From positions 347,517-411,516 of the forward strand of contig JBAMDO010000010.1 of the NCBI GenBank assembly GCA_037074765.1: a DNA stretch of 64,000 nucleotides, written 5' to 3'. The translations under genes were made by a program, and so were the position numbers. The notes beneath the pieces are model-generated. The model worked only from the letters and a program-made list of their open reading frames with translations, was not told the DNA's origin and ran no database searches. The stretch comes from Mansonella perstans (taxonomy: Eukaryota; Nematoda; Chromadorea; Rhabditida; Onchocercidae). Below, piece after piece: positions 22,756 through 34,512 of the stretch. Position 1 is the stretch's first letter. Each line of letters opens with the position of its first letter.

Positions 22756-24093
22756 CGTATTGAAAAATGAATAAATGTTATATCTCTCTGATGCAAGAAG
22801 TAAACAAAATTGTTTTAAATTAAAATTACTCTTTTCACAATTGAACAAATGAATTCTTGAAAAAGCTCTGGGATACAGAATAAACAAATCAATATGGAAC
22901 TATGTTACAACGAAGCATAAGATACGTTAGAATGAAAAAGTCTAATGCTCATTTTACTTAGTATATTACTTTATTAAGAAAATTCAATAAATGATCAAAA
23001 AAGGCGTGTACATAGCGATTTCACTGCAAATATAATTTTATTGGGATTTTATAGAAAAAAAAAAAAAAAAACTTTACGGTTTGATAATTTAAAGATTGCC
23101 CATTTAGAGGCATTGCAAGGAAACAATTCTCTCGTATTTGTACTTATGGGCGAAATTGAAACAAGATAAAATCAGTCCGAAAATCTTTTTAATGAAATTA
23201 ATAAATTTCACATTTTCTTTGAAAAATGAAAAAAACAAGCAGAAATCGCAGCAGTAGTTTGCTTGCTTGCTATTCTGCCATCGCAGTCTGAAATGCTTTA
23301 TTTTTTTAATCATTCATTCACTCCAGAATTCATTTTCGTAATGATTGATAAATGCTACAGATCCATATAAAATTTAGAAATTAAAGCAACCATTCGGCTG
23401 TGTAATGCCAAATTCAAAGAAAAAATCCCAAAAAAAAGAAAACAATTCCAATTTAAAAGAAAAATTGTTTCAATTTCAAGAAAATAATTCCAAGAAAACA
23501 AAACTATTTTTTCGAATTTGTTAATTTCATCCTCTTTAAATATTTTTAAAACTTCCAAAATTAGCATTTCTGAAACAGAAGAGAAATTAAATAACTTGAG
23601 ATTATAAAAAAAAAATCGTTAAAAAATGTTCGCATAACTTTAATATCCTTTAAGTAACGGTTAGCACAAATTACTGGTTTTTTCGAGATACTGTTTAATT
23701 GATTTATTTGTCGGAAATTGAAAAAACAATTTTCTATAAGAAAAAAGAGAATTTGGGATGTTGTAAAAAAAAGGGAAAACTTTATGGATTGATGATTTAT
23801 GGGTTGCCCATTTTGAGGCATCATAAAAAACAGCTATTCAATAGATATGCTTAATGAAGAAATTGAAACAACGCAAAATCAGTTAAAAACTTGAATTTAT
23901 TGAATTTATCGAAATATGCTATATATATTATTGAAATGATTGCTTAAAAATTTTATGTGATGTACAACATCCAACAACAAAAAAATGGAAAGCTATGTTG
24001 CGTTAATCGCATTTTTTTTTCTTAATAGCTTTTTCTATTGGGTTTAAATGTTCCATCAGTAAAACAGCATAAATTTTATAACTACTATTTCAG
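21760..24093. other. intergenic, AT-rich with a diverged duplication
   Basis: There is no supported exon. It contains A and T runs (21882-21904, 22727-22750 and 23055-23071) and an old direct duplication (23070-23180 and 23775-23890). Confidence 0.5.
23070..23890. repeat. diverged direct duplication, two copies about 0.7 kb apart
   Basis: Copy 1 (about 23070-23180) and copy 2 (about 23775-23890) share an ordered series of blocks: ACTTTA(C/T)GG, TTGAT(A/G)AT, TTGCCCATTT(A/T)GAGGCAT, GAAATTGAAACAA and AAAATCAGT. The blocks are separated by small indels. This fits two old copies of a dispersed repeat or mobile element. Confidence 0.75.
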
Positions 24094-25920
24094 CATTTGC
24101 ATGTAATGATGATGGTCAGAGTTATGATGGATCAGAGAATAATTTGGATTACATAACTCTTCATGGTATGGTATATTGGATATTTGTATTGTACTGGATA
24201 TATTTGTTTGTTCTTACTATAAGGTTAAACTATAACGATATCAGACAATATTCTGTTCCATCTCATTATTTGATGCATTTAGAATTTTAACTTTTAACAA
24301 TCGTTTCAATTTTATACCATGTGCAAACATTACGTAATTCAAAATATCTAATCTGTTTCAGCAAATGAAAGTGGAGCTTGCAAATGTTTGCAGAATTACT
24401 CTAAATCTACTAACTTTGGCACATTTAAAAATTTTTCTGTATGAAGAGCGGCCGCTATACTTTCAAATATTGGAAGAGTATTTACGAAATGTGGCAAATC
24501 TAATATGCCCATTTTTGGTTTGAAATTTATTTGTGGTATGGTAAAGTATGGTATTATCAGATAACTGTTGACTTTTTTTTACTACTGCTATCATAATTAA
24601 TACAAGAAGAATGAAAAAAGACTAAACAAGAGGGGATACTTCTTTTATAAAGCTTTCAAATATGCAAAGGAACAGTCACTGAAGAGCTATTCATATAAAA
24701 TGTAAGAGTGTTTCATTGAACTCTTTATTAACTTCTTTAATGATATTCTTCTTTACATTAACAATTTAAAAGCGAAATTGGAGAGAAATGGTGAAAATGA
24801 AAAAAACAGATTCTCAAGAGTGGACTTGTTTCAACGCGCGAGTCCTCCATCATCTCTGGAATTGCTCGAAGCTTTCCATAAGTTCCAGGAGCACGAGCAA
24901 GATCTCAAAAACAAAGAAAAGCTCGTGCTTCATTTCCTCAAATAATACCAATAGCAGCATGAAGAGCAGGAAGTGGTAGAACCAGTACCGCACTGGTTCA
25001 AGATAGGGAGGAGGAAGATGAGTTAATGAAGAGGTGGCGAGTGCCACACCAGCCGTTCCTCAACGAAGAAAGTACCGAAATGGTATGTGGAACCAAGAGT
25101 GTAAGCAATGGTGCAGAAATGACGAAAAATAATGACAATGCATGAAATTATATCGTAAATTCACTTTTATAGTTAAACAAGTGTGATAAAAAGGCCAATA
25201 GTGCATTACAAAATGTCAAACTAAACTTATTTACTGGCTTATTTTAAAAAAGGAAAAAATTACAGCGCGAATCATTTTATAATGCAGTTCATTTAAACCA
25301 TATAAACAGCTTGCTGAGCAAATGAGCAAAGGAGAATGATTCTCAATTAAGAATATTTGTTTCAGGCGTTTCCAGACCATACGAGTTCCAATTGTAGAGG
25401 GACAAGGACGGAAAGAAGTACCAGCAGGCCTGGAGGCCTTCCATGTGCCGATAGAATATGAAGGATTGCTGATTGTACCAGAAATCGATCCGCACAAAAG
25501 TGAATCGGAATGTTGACGTGTCGGTAATAATTGGTAAGTTTAGAAGTGTCTGATTCACAGGTCAAAATTTTACACGGATGATTTAGTAATGAATTCGGGA
25601 ATGCCTAATATGTGTTATCTTTTCAGAATGCGATATCTGTCCTAAAGAATTTGGGACTTAAAGAAGTAGTGAATTGATGCAGTCAAAATTCATAGACAAA
25701 ATGTGAAATTCTTGGAATTTAATAGATTAGGTTCAGTTTTTTGAAGAAATTTTTGAAAGTAATTTTGCCTGAACATTTTAAATACAATATGCCTGTTTCA
25801 GGCTTTTGTCAGCAATGCACCCATTTCATCTATATGCTCTAATGTAGAAATCGTATCCACGATGGAGCTCCATTCTTGGTATGGTGCCCCAAGAGATGCG
25901 AAATGGAGAAAACTGCAGAT
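24094..25920 (+). pseudogene. probable decayed gene, unknown family
   Basis: Several segments look strongly coding but do not join. At 24362-24517 there is an acceptor-to-donor exon of 52 codons (IFLYEERPLYFQILEEYLRN). At about 24780-24943 there is an open frame with SLELLEAFHKFQEHEQDL that ends at TAA, with a second stop two codons later, after which the same frame resumes with HEEQEVVEPVPHWF. At 25000-25082 the coding-like frame shifts to read EEEDELMKRWRVPHQPFLNE and ends at a GTATGT donor. At 25366-25516 another segment reads VPAGLEAFHVPIEYEGLLIV and ends at a stop. At 25801-25920 a segment with a strong acceptor and GTAAGT donor reads MELHSWYGAPRDAKWRKLQM. Two stops and at least one frame change within a single segment suggest a pseudogene. 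Assembly errors or a wrong splice model are alternatives. I recognise no family. Confidence 0.4.
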
Positions 25921-26925
25921 GGTAAGTAAAAACGATGAAACAGAGCGCTACTATATTTATGATATTTTTTTTTTTTTGGATTATTCTAAATACAAGAAAT
26001 TGCTGTCTTAAATATTAACCTAATCAAAAATTGCATTGTATTTGAGGTACGCAAAAGTAGCCAATTCTATCCATGCTGTGAATAAAAAGCTACGTTTTAT
26101 GGAGTCATCGTTATCCAAACTTCGTCATTGTTCTCCCGCTCCAACATTAATTTTCATTTCTTTTCAGTTTTTTCTTGCTATATTTGTTGTTATGCTTCGG
26201 ACATAGAGTTAATAATTGTTTCTTTTGCAAGACTAATTTTCCAAATCGTTTTTTGTTAAAAAAAAAAATTACAACGAAAGTTTTGAATTATCGATTCATC
26301 TTTAGTTTCGCACAAATGAAATTTCTTTCGAATTTCGAATCATATTATAGATTTGGGGAAAATATGACTTCAGATCATTTTTTCATCCCAATAACCGTTT
26401 AGCATTTTAAATTGCTTTATATCTTTGTAGTAATTTTTGCACATGTTTGTGCTCACTTTGTTTTTCTAATATTGTTGGTTTACTATGGTTTTGAAGTATT
26501 TGAAAAAAAAAAAAAAAAAAAAAAAAAAAGCAAAAAAATAGAAAATAGAAAAAAGAAAAAACGAAAAAGCAAATAAATAAAAAAAACGGAAGATTTTTCT
26601 GAAAAATATTTCAGATAAAGTTTATTTTCCTCTCTTATAAAATAAGCATGTTATTATTCATGTTATGTTAAATGTTATTATTCATGTCATGTTACAATTC
26701 TGTCCTTTTTCTTAATTTTCTATTTTCCTGAAATCTGATTAATTATCATTGGATTTATTTATTTTTTCAACTAACTTCTTCTAAACACTCGGGAAATCAC
26801 TCGATATTTTCTTCAAATTATTAGTTAACACAAAAATCATTAATGTGCCAATCAGAAATGCATACGTCTTTCTTATGTCATATTTTACAGTCGTGTATCT
26901 AACAAATAAAAGAAATTCAACTCAC
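25921..26925. other. intergenic, AT-rich with poly-A and short duplication
   Basis: It holds an A-run of about 27 bases (26502-26529) and a 23-base near-tandem duplication at 26648-26694 (ATGTTATTATTCATGT units). I support no exon, though further 3' exons of the minus-strand membrane gene next door cannot be excluded. Confidence 0.45.
26648..26694. repeat. 23-base tandem duplication
   Basis: Two copies, 26648-26670 and 26672-26694, each ATGTTATTATTCATGT followed by TATGTTA or CATGTTA. Confidence 0.9.
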
Positions 26926-27818
26926 ATCTTCAGCAGCAGATGAATCATAAACGATGAATATTGCAAACAAGAATGCAAAGTTAGCGAACAAAAAGCATAT
27001 CCCAAATACAAGATACATTAATGCTCCAATTGTAATTGCATGAAGTTTTTTGTCGTTTTCATGAACTAAAAAAATAAGCGTGTAAAATGATTTTAAAAAG
27101 TAAAATAAACTTTGAACATAACTTTTTCTAATTTTCCATCGTATCATATAGGATTGAAATTGATAGCGATGTGATGAAATGAAATTTAATTAAGAAAACC
27201 TGTGAATGAATGATATTCATGCTCTTCCTGTTTACTTTTCATAGCAGCTCGTTCCCAGATCCGTGATCTTAAACGTGGCCATCTTTTACGGCAAAGCAAA
27301 TCTACCTTTGCTAATTCATGGGTAGCTCTGTTAGCATTATCAAAATATGCGTCATGTTGACATCTGCTTCGCTACAATATTTCTTTTGATGAGTTTTTTT
27401 TTGCTTTTTGCAAAGGGTTTAGAATTTTTAGCTTAACAACAAAAATTGAAACTATTTAACAGCAATGAGATAAACATAATTCGAAGAAGTTTTTTTTTTT
27501 AAAGTACGGTAATTGCAATTAATTAAAGCTATCAGACTTCTGCCACATATTTTTTTTCGTTGTTGACCAGTGATTTATGACACATCAGTTGATTTATATT
27601 AACTTATTTACCGGATCCAACGATCCAGTGTAATTGTACGGCGTAGCCCATGCAATCATATTCGAGCAGTTCTGCTTTACTTCGGTACTTGTACCGAACA
27701 CTATCTCAATGACTTTATTGCACCATTCTGTTCTACTAACAATGATAAAAACCTTCTTAGCCATTTCCACTCTTACTTTAGAATATTTGCAGTCGTTCAA
27801 TCGATATATCTGTGATAT
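26926..27818 (-). CDS. single-pass membrane protein, 3' part, unknown
   Basis: Three phase-consistent exons on the minus strand: 27818-27612, 27371-27200 and 27065-26926. Together they encode about 173 residues. The first is extracellular-like, with cysteines and an N-glycosylation site (KQNCSNMIAW, NYTGSLDP). The second is basic (LLCRKRWPRLRSRIWERAAM). The third contains a strong hydrophobic helix (LVFGICFLFANFAFLFAIFI) and then an acidic end (DSSAAED). Translation can stop two codons after the last donor (VS, then stop) or continue into an unseen exon. Upstream exons are not resolved: a piece at about 27872-27940 ending LKIY is possible. It lies downstream of the ion channel gene on the same strand. 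I recognise no family. The lone membrane helix near the C-terminus does not fit a channel subunit. Confidence 0.6.
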
Positions 27819-27941
27819 CTGAAACAATTGATACTATGTAAATATTATTTTGCGATTTTCGGAACTTACATATATTTTTAGAGTCTCAAAAACACTGATT
27901 ATATATCCAGTGATTTCTTTAGAAAATTCCACTCCAATCCT

Positions 27942-29635
27942 TCATCAACGACTTCTTTGCTTCACTGTAACATGTAAAGTTAATCTTTAAATGCATACAT
28001 TATTATACCAATGTTGATATATGAAAATTGATAAGCGACGCTGGATGATTTGACTAGATTTTATCTGTGTAATCAATAACAGAGCAATAGCATTCGTTAG
28101 ATGCAACCACATTCCAGCGAATGTTCTTCTACCTATAGTAACCCGGTTCACGCATTCGGAAGACATAAAAACTTGAAAATTCCAGTTAAATTACTGTGAC
28201 TTCCGGTTATTGAAATATATTTGTATGGAAATGCGCAAGGAATTTGCATATTTTACTCCTTAACTTCAATTTTTTGTTTGTTGTAATTAATATAAATTGT
28301 TCCAAACGTATTGTATAGGGATGACATACTAAAAGTTGCGAATTGCCATTTTCTTTTCGGTCAAAATATCTGAAAGCATCGCAGGTATTAATAACAGTTT
28401 TGTTTGTGATTTCTTTGATGAGAAATCCTAGTCTGAAGTTAAAATAGCGCTCTAACTTTTAATACAATTAAACCTGCAAGATCATGTATTTTGTCCCTAA
28501 AATTTAGCTCAAATAATGGTAAATCCAAATTTATGAAAGAAATGTTCCGTGAGATGCAATATCCGTCACAGCAGCTTTCATTGAAGATTCACTTATGATC
28601 ATGTTTTTTTTTTTTTAAATTTTTAATTTTGTTCCCAATTTTTCGCAAATATTGCTTCATTTACTTGAAAAATTCAGGTTGATTTTGCAGTGCGGAAATG
28701 ATTTCTGCACTGCAAAATTATGCGACTATTGCTGAAACTAAAAAGGAAAACAAAACAGCTTAAGGCAAAAGTATTCAACTTAAATTTACAATTATTTTTA
28801 CTGGAACGAAAGATACCATCAAATCACCAAGCAATAACGGAATCAATTTTATTGAAAGAGTGAATCAGTTTAACTGTTCGTTTATTTGTAATTCATAAGT
28901 CCTTTTAAGAAAGAAAGTAAGATGAAAATGATAAAAATGATGGTTTTTTTTTTCATTTTTCCGAGTGCATTTGACATTCAGACATTCTGGAATATAAACA
29001 ATTCTATTGACAAATTTATTTTAAATCTTTCAATATCATTTTTTCTAATATCTAATGATAAATGCAAAAGAACGGAACTGAACAATGAAAAAGTTTGGCA
29101 AACAAGGAAAATTTGTTGAAGAAAGTTGAAAATTTAAAAAATGAACTTGCATCCAAATTGGAACAAATTGCTTCGCACATGTAGTTCATTTTTCTTTTTT
29201 TTTTTTAGATCTTAGTGCTAGATAGTTCATTGGTGAAGTTCGGTTCTGCTGCAAAGGTATATTAGTGATTTCCTGCTGTGGTTTTTAACTTTGCCATCAT
29301 TTTAAAAAAATTGCGAACTTGATTTTCTTTTTATTATTCTTTTCCTTCTTTTTTTTCAATTTCATTTTTCACAGATGTCGGTACAGTTATATTTCTTATC
29401 GCTTACTGACGACTTTTGATTTATAAACATCATAAACCAAATTACTTTAAAAAAATTTTGATTTCGATAATTTATTTCACGACATATCGCAAATGAAAAT
29501 TTTTGTGTTTTTGAAATAACCTGAAATAAAATATAAAGAAATAGTGTTTCAGTAAATTCCATGTTTATTTTTCTATTTCGATTTATCAATTTTTCCATTT
29601 CCATGTTTTTTATCGGCTCTTTTTTGTATTTTTTT
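27942..29635. other. intergenic or unresolved upstream exons
   Basis: I find no supported exon. It contains a 37-base near-perfect palindrome (28682-28718). The 65-residue plus-strand frame at 28922 is low-complexity and has no splice support. Confidence 0.4.
28682..28718. repeat. near-perfect 37-base palindrome
   Basis: ATTTTGCAGTGC (28682-28693) is the exact reverse complement of GCACTGCAAAAT (28707-28718). The inner GAAAT/ATTTC also pairs, leaving one G/T mismatch and a single central base. Confidence 0.9.
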
Positions 29636-30037
29636 TTAGTTATTAATTTTATTGACGTTACATTCACTATCTACACCGTGGACGACATTCATAATGTAAT
29701 ACATTAAAAATGTTGTAAATAGTAAAGGTGAAAAAATTTGTGTGAAATAATCCAAACGTCGATACAAACGCATCACTTGTTGTTTTTTCACGCGGAAATT
29801 TTCACGCTCAAGTTCATTTGCAGCATTTAAACGTCGTTTCTCCTAAAAAATTTGCAAATCTTCAAGAAATTTTTTATTTTTTCATATTTTTTTGTTGAAA
29901 TTATTAATTTCAGTTCTTTTTTCACTATCGCTACTACTATTATTGTTAATCATTGCATATAAAATTGCAATTTTCGTATCAATTCTAAATTTTTTTCCAT
30001 CAATATATGCCAATCCTATGATATATACATACATATT

Positions 30038-30072
<35 letters not shown>

Positions 30073-33000
30073 TGAAAATTTCTGTCTTAGTTGTGATTTA
30101 TTTTTTCTAATTAATTGAATAAGAAAATCTGTTGCTGAATTACTTGTTATAGAAACGATTAAAATTCAATGATTAATAAAGAGGGAAGAAAATTTACAAT
30201 AGCTCTGGTAGCTCTTATAAGAGCCAATACGATAACTGATTCAAATAATGAAAGTATCGTGAATATTTTCATTGCACGAAACCACGTATCCAACGGTGTT
30301 AAATAACTTGTATGAATATGTTCTTCACCTCTTTCCATTTGTACCAATGTTAAAAGTACATAAAAAATAAACAAACAGAGAGAAAGTAGCTAACCAATTT
30401 ATTAATATAATTAAATTTTTTTTTAAGACTTTCAAAACAAATTTTTTATATTAATTTATTCAATCAAAAAAAAAAAACAAATTCAATGTTTAAAAAAAAT
30501 AATGGATTCTTTCAGAAAATTTGCACTATAATGTACTTTTCGAATTACTTTTTTCTTTACCACTTTTTGATTTTTTACTTTTTTTTCATGAATTAAAAAT
30601 GCAAAAAAGTGGAGAAAAAATAAAATACAGTAATTGATAGAATAACTAACAGAGATTGGTGTAATAATTCGTACTTCTTCATAATTATACGGCACAAATG
30701 GTGCAATCCATGCAAAAAACATTGCTAATGAACTTGGAATATACTTTTCTATGATATAACGTGCTCCAGTTCGTCTTAATTTGAACAGAACACGAAGACA
30801 TGATGATGGTACTGAAAATTTTCAAAGTTATTTTGTAGTTTGTAGAAATTTCAAATTTTTCATTAAAAAATGAAATGGAAGTGATGATGATTAATTTCAC
30901 AATAAGTAAAATTTTGGAAGAAAATTGCGAAATATATGACAAATAAAAGGAAATTTAAATTTAGTTTAAAATATGCATGCCAAAAGTACGTTTGCATGCA
31001 ACACGCATAGTGGCTTGCAGATGCAACGTTATGTCATAGTAATGTAATAGTTATTGCATTATAGCTTCTGATCACACGTTTATTACGTGATTCTACTAAA
31101 ATTTTGGAACCAAGTTTATTTGAATGAAGTAAATTTCAATTCTTACAAAGTTTTCCATCCACAACACAATGATGTGTATGTACGGATAACAGATTGAAAT
31201 CAGGTGACGAATGTGTTGACATTAAATTTATTGGATTTGTAGAAAGCCAAGAAAATCGAACGCTTGATGATATATGAGAAACTTAAAAATCAGCATGTAT
31301 TTTATTTCTCCATCAAGTTTAATATTTCAAGGATAAACTAATTTTGAAAATTTGATTTATAGAAGAAAATTCATCAGAAAAAAAAATTGGAGGACTAAAC
31401 AGTGCTACATTTAAGAAATGCAGTGCGTTAGCACTGGTATAGCAGCCAAATTTATTTGTTCTCCTATACTTGTGATTTTTACGTTCGTAAGGAAGTAAAA
31501 ACAAACGTGAACTAATCATGAGTTGACATTGTTGATCATCATGCGGAAATCGGCAAAAAACCATATAACAAGATGGTTGTAGTGTTATTCTGACAAGATA
31601 AAATCAATTAAATGAAGAAAAATAAAAACCAATTAATTAAAAAATTATATGATATTATTAATCTGATAAGATAAATAAGAGGAATCCATAAAAAATACTT
31701 CAATTACTGAATATTTTTACGATTTTTTTTTTTTTTGTATCACCTCATTGTATAAATCACTAAGCCATTTGGACTTATCAGCATCCGAAAATTTGGAAAT
31801 GAAACGTAATGGAAATGCGACTGTTTAGAATTAATAAAATAAGGATCAGGTTTCCATATCTGATCCAAAATTCGTTTTTCCCAGATTCGTATCCATTTTG
31901 TATAATTGTTCATTAAACGTGGATCGACCCAGCTCATTTGCATTTCAAAATCTTAAAAAAATAACAAGCGAATTTAATTTAAATATTTTGAAATTCTGAA
32001 TAATTTTTATTTTCTCCCACAAAGAAAATTAAACAAATAAAATACATTTCTTACCAATCGAATAATCCATATTTCTTGAATCGAAATTAGCTAACTGAAT
32101 AATTTTCAGCGCAAAATTAACATCAACCGGTAAATCTAAAAAAATTTCTTAAATTTGCTTAGCATTCTTTAATTTGATGAGTATTATCATTCTGCAATTT
32201 CATATCGCTGAAAATTTCATTTAATGCAAGAACAAATTTGCAAAAATGAAAAAAAAGAAAAAAAAAAAAAACCAAACCTAAAAATGCAGTAGGTCGAGTG
32301 TTACTGTCGTAGTTTACAGAGCGCAAAATCGGAAAGATGTAACTGCTTCCGTAATGACTTAATGTGAAAATATAGTTTTTAAAACTGAGAAAATTGTTCG
32401 AAATTTTGCAAAATTGTCGGAAACTAGTTTTCTCTTTCTTGGATTAATAAAAGGATATAATTCAGTCACAGTGGAAATTGTCAACTTAAGAAGTGCACAA
32501 CACATTTTTAATTTATTTTAGCTTCTTTATTTCAAGATAAATTTCAAACTTTCTCTTAAGAATTGTAATCCACAGTGTTTTTCTGTATAATAATTCAAAG
32601 TGTAAACAATTACATCGTGTCAAAATGATTTTTTAGCAGATTGACTTGAAATTCTATTGATGCGAATGTTTTTATACTCCTTTCAATTCATTTCAAAATA
32701 AAACCTTAGCTATAGTTTAAATAAATATTGATTGATGTAAATTAGTTCAGAAATAATTTTGAATAAGATAACGCTACAAATTTCAACTGAAATTACCTGT
32801 CACAAATTCCTGTGCAATCATCCAGGTTGCTTAAATTTGTCATCAAATTTAAGATTATTGATCTTTTCTCATCATTTATATCATCACTCAGCTTGCTGAC
32901 CAACATATTATTGGAATGGATAGTATCAGGATGAGTTACAAAAACTTTCATATTTTCATCTCAAACACCTACGTTTTGAATAAAATACTAATCGATACGA

Positions 33001-33712
33001 ACATCAAAAATTATTGCCTACTAAATCAAAATAATTTGAATGAAAATGCAGAGCCTTAATGAAAACTAAAAATAACTTGGATTGATTTACTTTTATACAA
33101 AAAATTTATATCAATTTGCATCAATCATTCTACTTTCCATTACACATTGCTTTCGAATATGTAACATTAAAAAAAAGGTCCTTACTATTTATAAACAAAA
33201 CAAAACAAACATAGTAAAAACTAATTTCAATTTTCCTTTTTTTTGCATTCGAGAAAAATTAAATTAAGTGAATAACTCAACTTATGTAAAAGATTCTAAA
33301 TCCATGCGAATGACCCGTAACCTAAACCAAAATATTTTATAACTTGAATAAATAAATTTAATCTTTATACCTACTAGTGCTCTCTTCAACAATCACTTCT
33401 TTCGAATCAATCGATGCTAATGAATTAATCTCCTCCACATCATTAGCAAAATTAGCCCATCGTTTATCACTTTGACCTACAATATATCTCACTTAATTAA
33501 TACTATTATTACTAATTATGATAATAACAATAATAATTGTTACTAGTGTTCTAAGAGTCATTTATAAGCAAAATCAACTGTAGATGAGTGGCAAACGAAA
33601 GACTTGGGAATTCATATAATTCTTGAAAAAACTTACTCACGGTTAACAATGTTGATACTAACAACCATTTCATATTTGGAGTATATCCAAGATAATTCAA
33701 ATTGTATACCAT
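29636..33712 (-). CDS. Cys-loop ligand-gated ion channel subunit (divergent)
   Basis: Ten phase-consistent exons on the minus strand: 33712-33637, 33476-33375, 32959-32804, 32135-32055, 31951-31744, 31589-31483, 31281-31147, 30811-30651, 30389-30198 and 29842-29636, giving 474 residues. An internal ATG at 33673 would start directly on the signal peptide MKWLLVSTLLTVS. The extracellular domain shows the family blocks MSWVDPRLMNN, IWKPDPYFINSK and SPNGLVIYTMR, and a canonical 13-residue Cys-loop (CYMVFCRFPHDDQQC). Membrane helix M1 is YIPSSLAMFFAWIAPFVP, M2 is about VRIITPISLLSLCLFIFY, M3 is KIFTILSLFESVIVLALI and M4 is about FTQIFSPLLFTTFLMYYIM. The M3-M4 loop is short (about 35-40 residues) and basic. 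There is no vicinal Cys pair in loop C and no PAR motif before M2. The ligand is unknown. It probably belongs to the nematode-expanded LGC families and acts in neurons or muscle. Confidence 0.93.
30031..30072. repeat. (AT)n microsatellite in ion-channel intron
   Basis: An alternating TA tract broken by ATACAT, within the intron between 29842 and 30198. Confidence 0.9.
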
Positions 33713-34512
33713 CATTATTCATTTACTTAATCATAACTGTAGCAAAAAATTAATTAATTGAAAGAAAAAGTGACTTATAGGTATATTTTTTCATTTCCGT
33801 TTCTTTTGTTTACCATAAATATAATTAACTTTCTGATTTTCTTTCTTTATACATGTAAAAATAAACAAAAAAACAAAGCACAGAAAAGGAAAAAAGTAGG
33901 CGAAGAAAAGAAAGAAGAATGCACATTGCTGTAATCTTCCAATTAATTTAGAGAAAAGGAAAAGCGGAATTTTTCTTATTGACATGACGAGATCTTGTTT
34001 CGTTACCTAATTTTGATTGTATCACACAATTTTTTTTCCCTCATTTTTCTTCCCATTGATTACTGCATGAAAATAACCGAAAATTCTTTCTCGATTTGTC
34101 AAATTTTCCATTTGTTTTTTCATCGATCTTTTCTCACCTTACATAATGTTTTATAGTTTCCACTTTTCTTTTTTTTTTTTGGTAAAAAAATATAACAATA
34201 CTTAACGAATTCTTCTTTTCCGGTTCTAATTTGCAAATTTTTTTTGAATTCAGCCAAATTTGAAAGAAGGAATTTCGCTTAAATTTATGGTGTATTTTGT
34301 AGTTTTTGGATTTCAAAACTTTATTTAAAAACACTATTTAAATTGGATAATAATAGTACCGTATTTGTTGTTTCACATATCAAGACATAAACTGATTAAA
34401 TATTACAAAGGACTGATTAATCTCAATCACGAATTACCCATCTTAAGTTAAAGATGCACACTTTTTCGATTGTCTTGACAAAGAAATTTGTGAAAGAAAA
34501 TTTCGTTTCAGT
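33713..34512. other. spacer between EDEM1 and the ion channel gene
   Basis: About 800 bases of AT-rich sequence between two same-strand genes. It is long for a nematode operon spacer, so the ion channel probably has its own promoter here. I see no exon. Confidence 0.5.

Noticed and set aside
24447..24456. GCGGCCGC motif in an AT-rich region, considered as cloning-vector contamination
   Set aside because: It falls inside a continuous coding-like exon encoding EERPLY, so it is explained by codons and no vector sequence flanks it.
27681..27698. Perfect palindrome TTCGGTACTTGTACCGAA
   Set aside because: It lies within a coding exon of the membrane-protein gene and is too short to claim a function.
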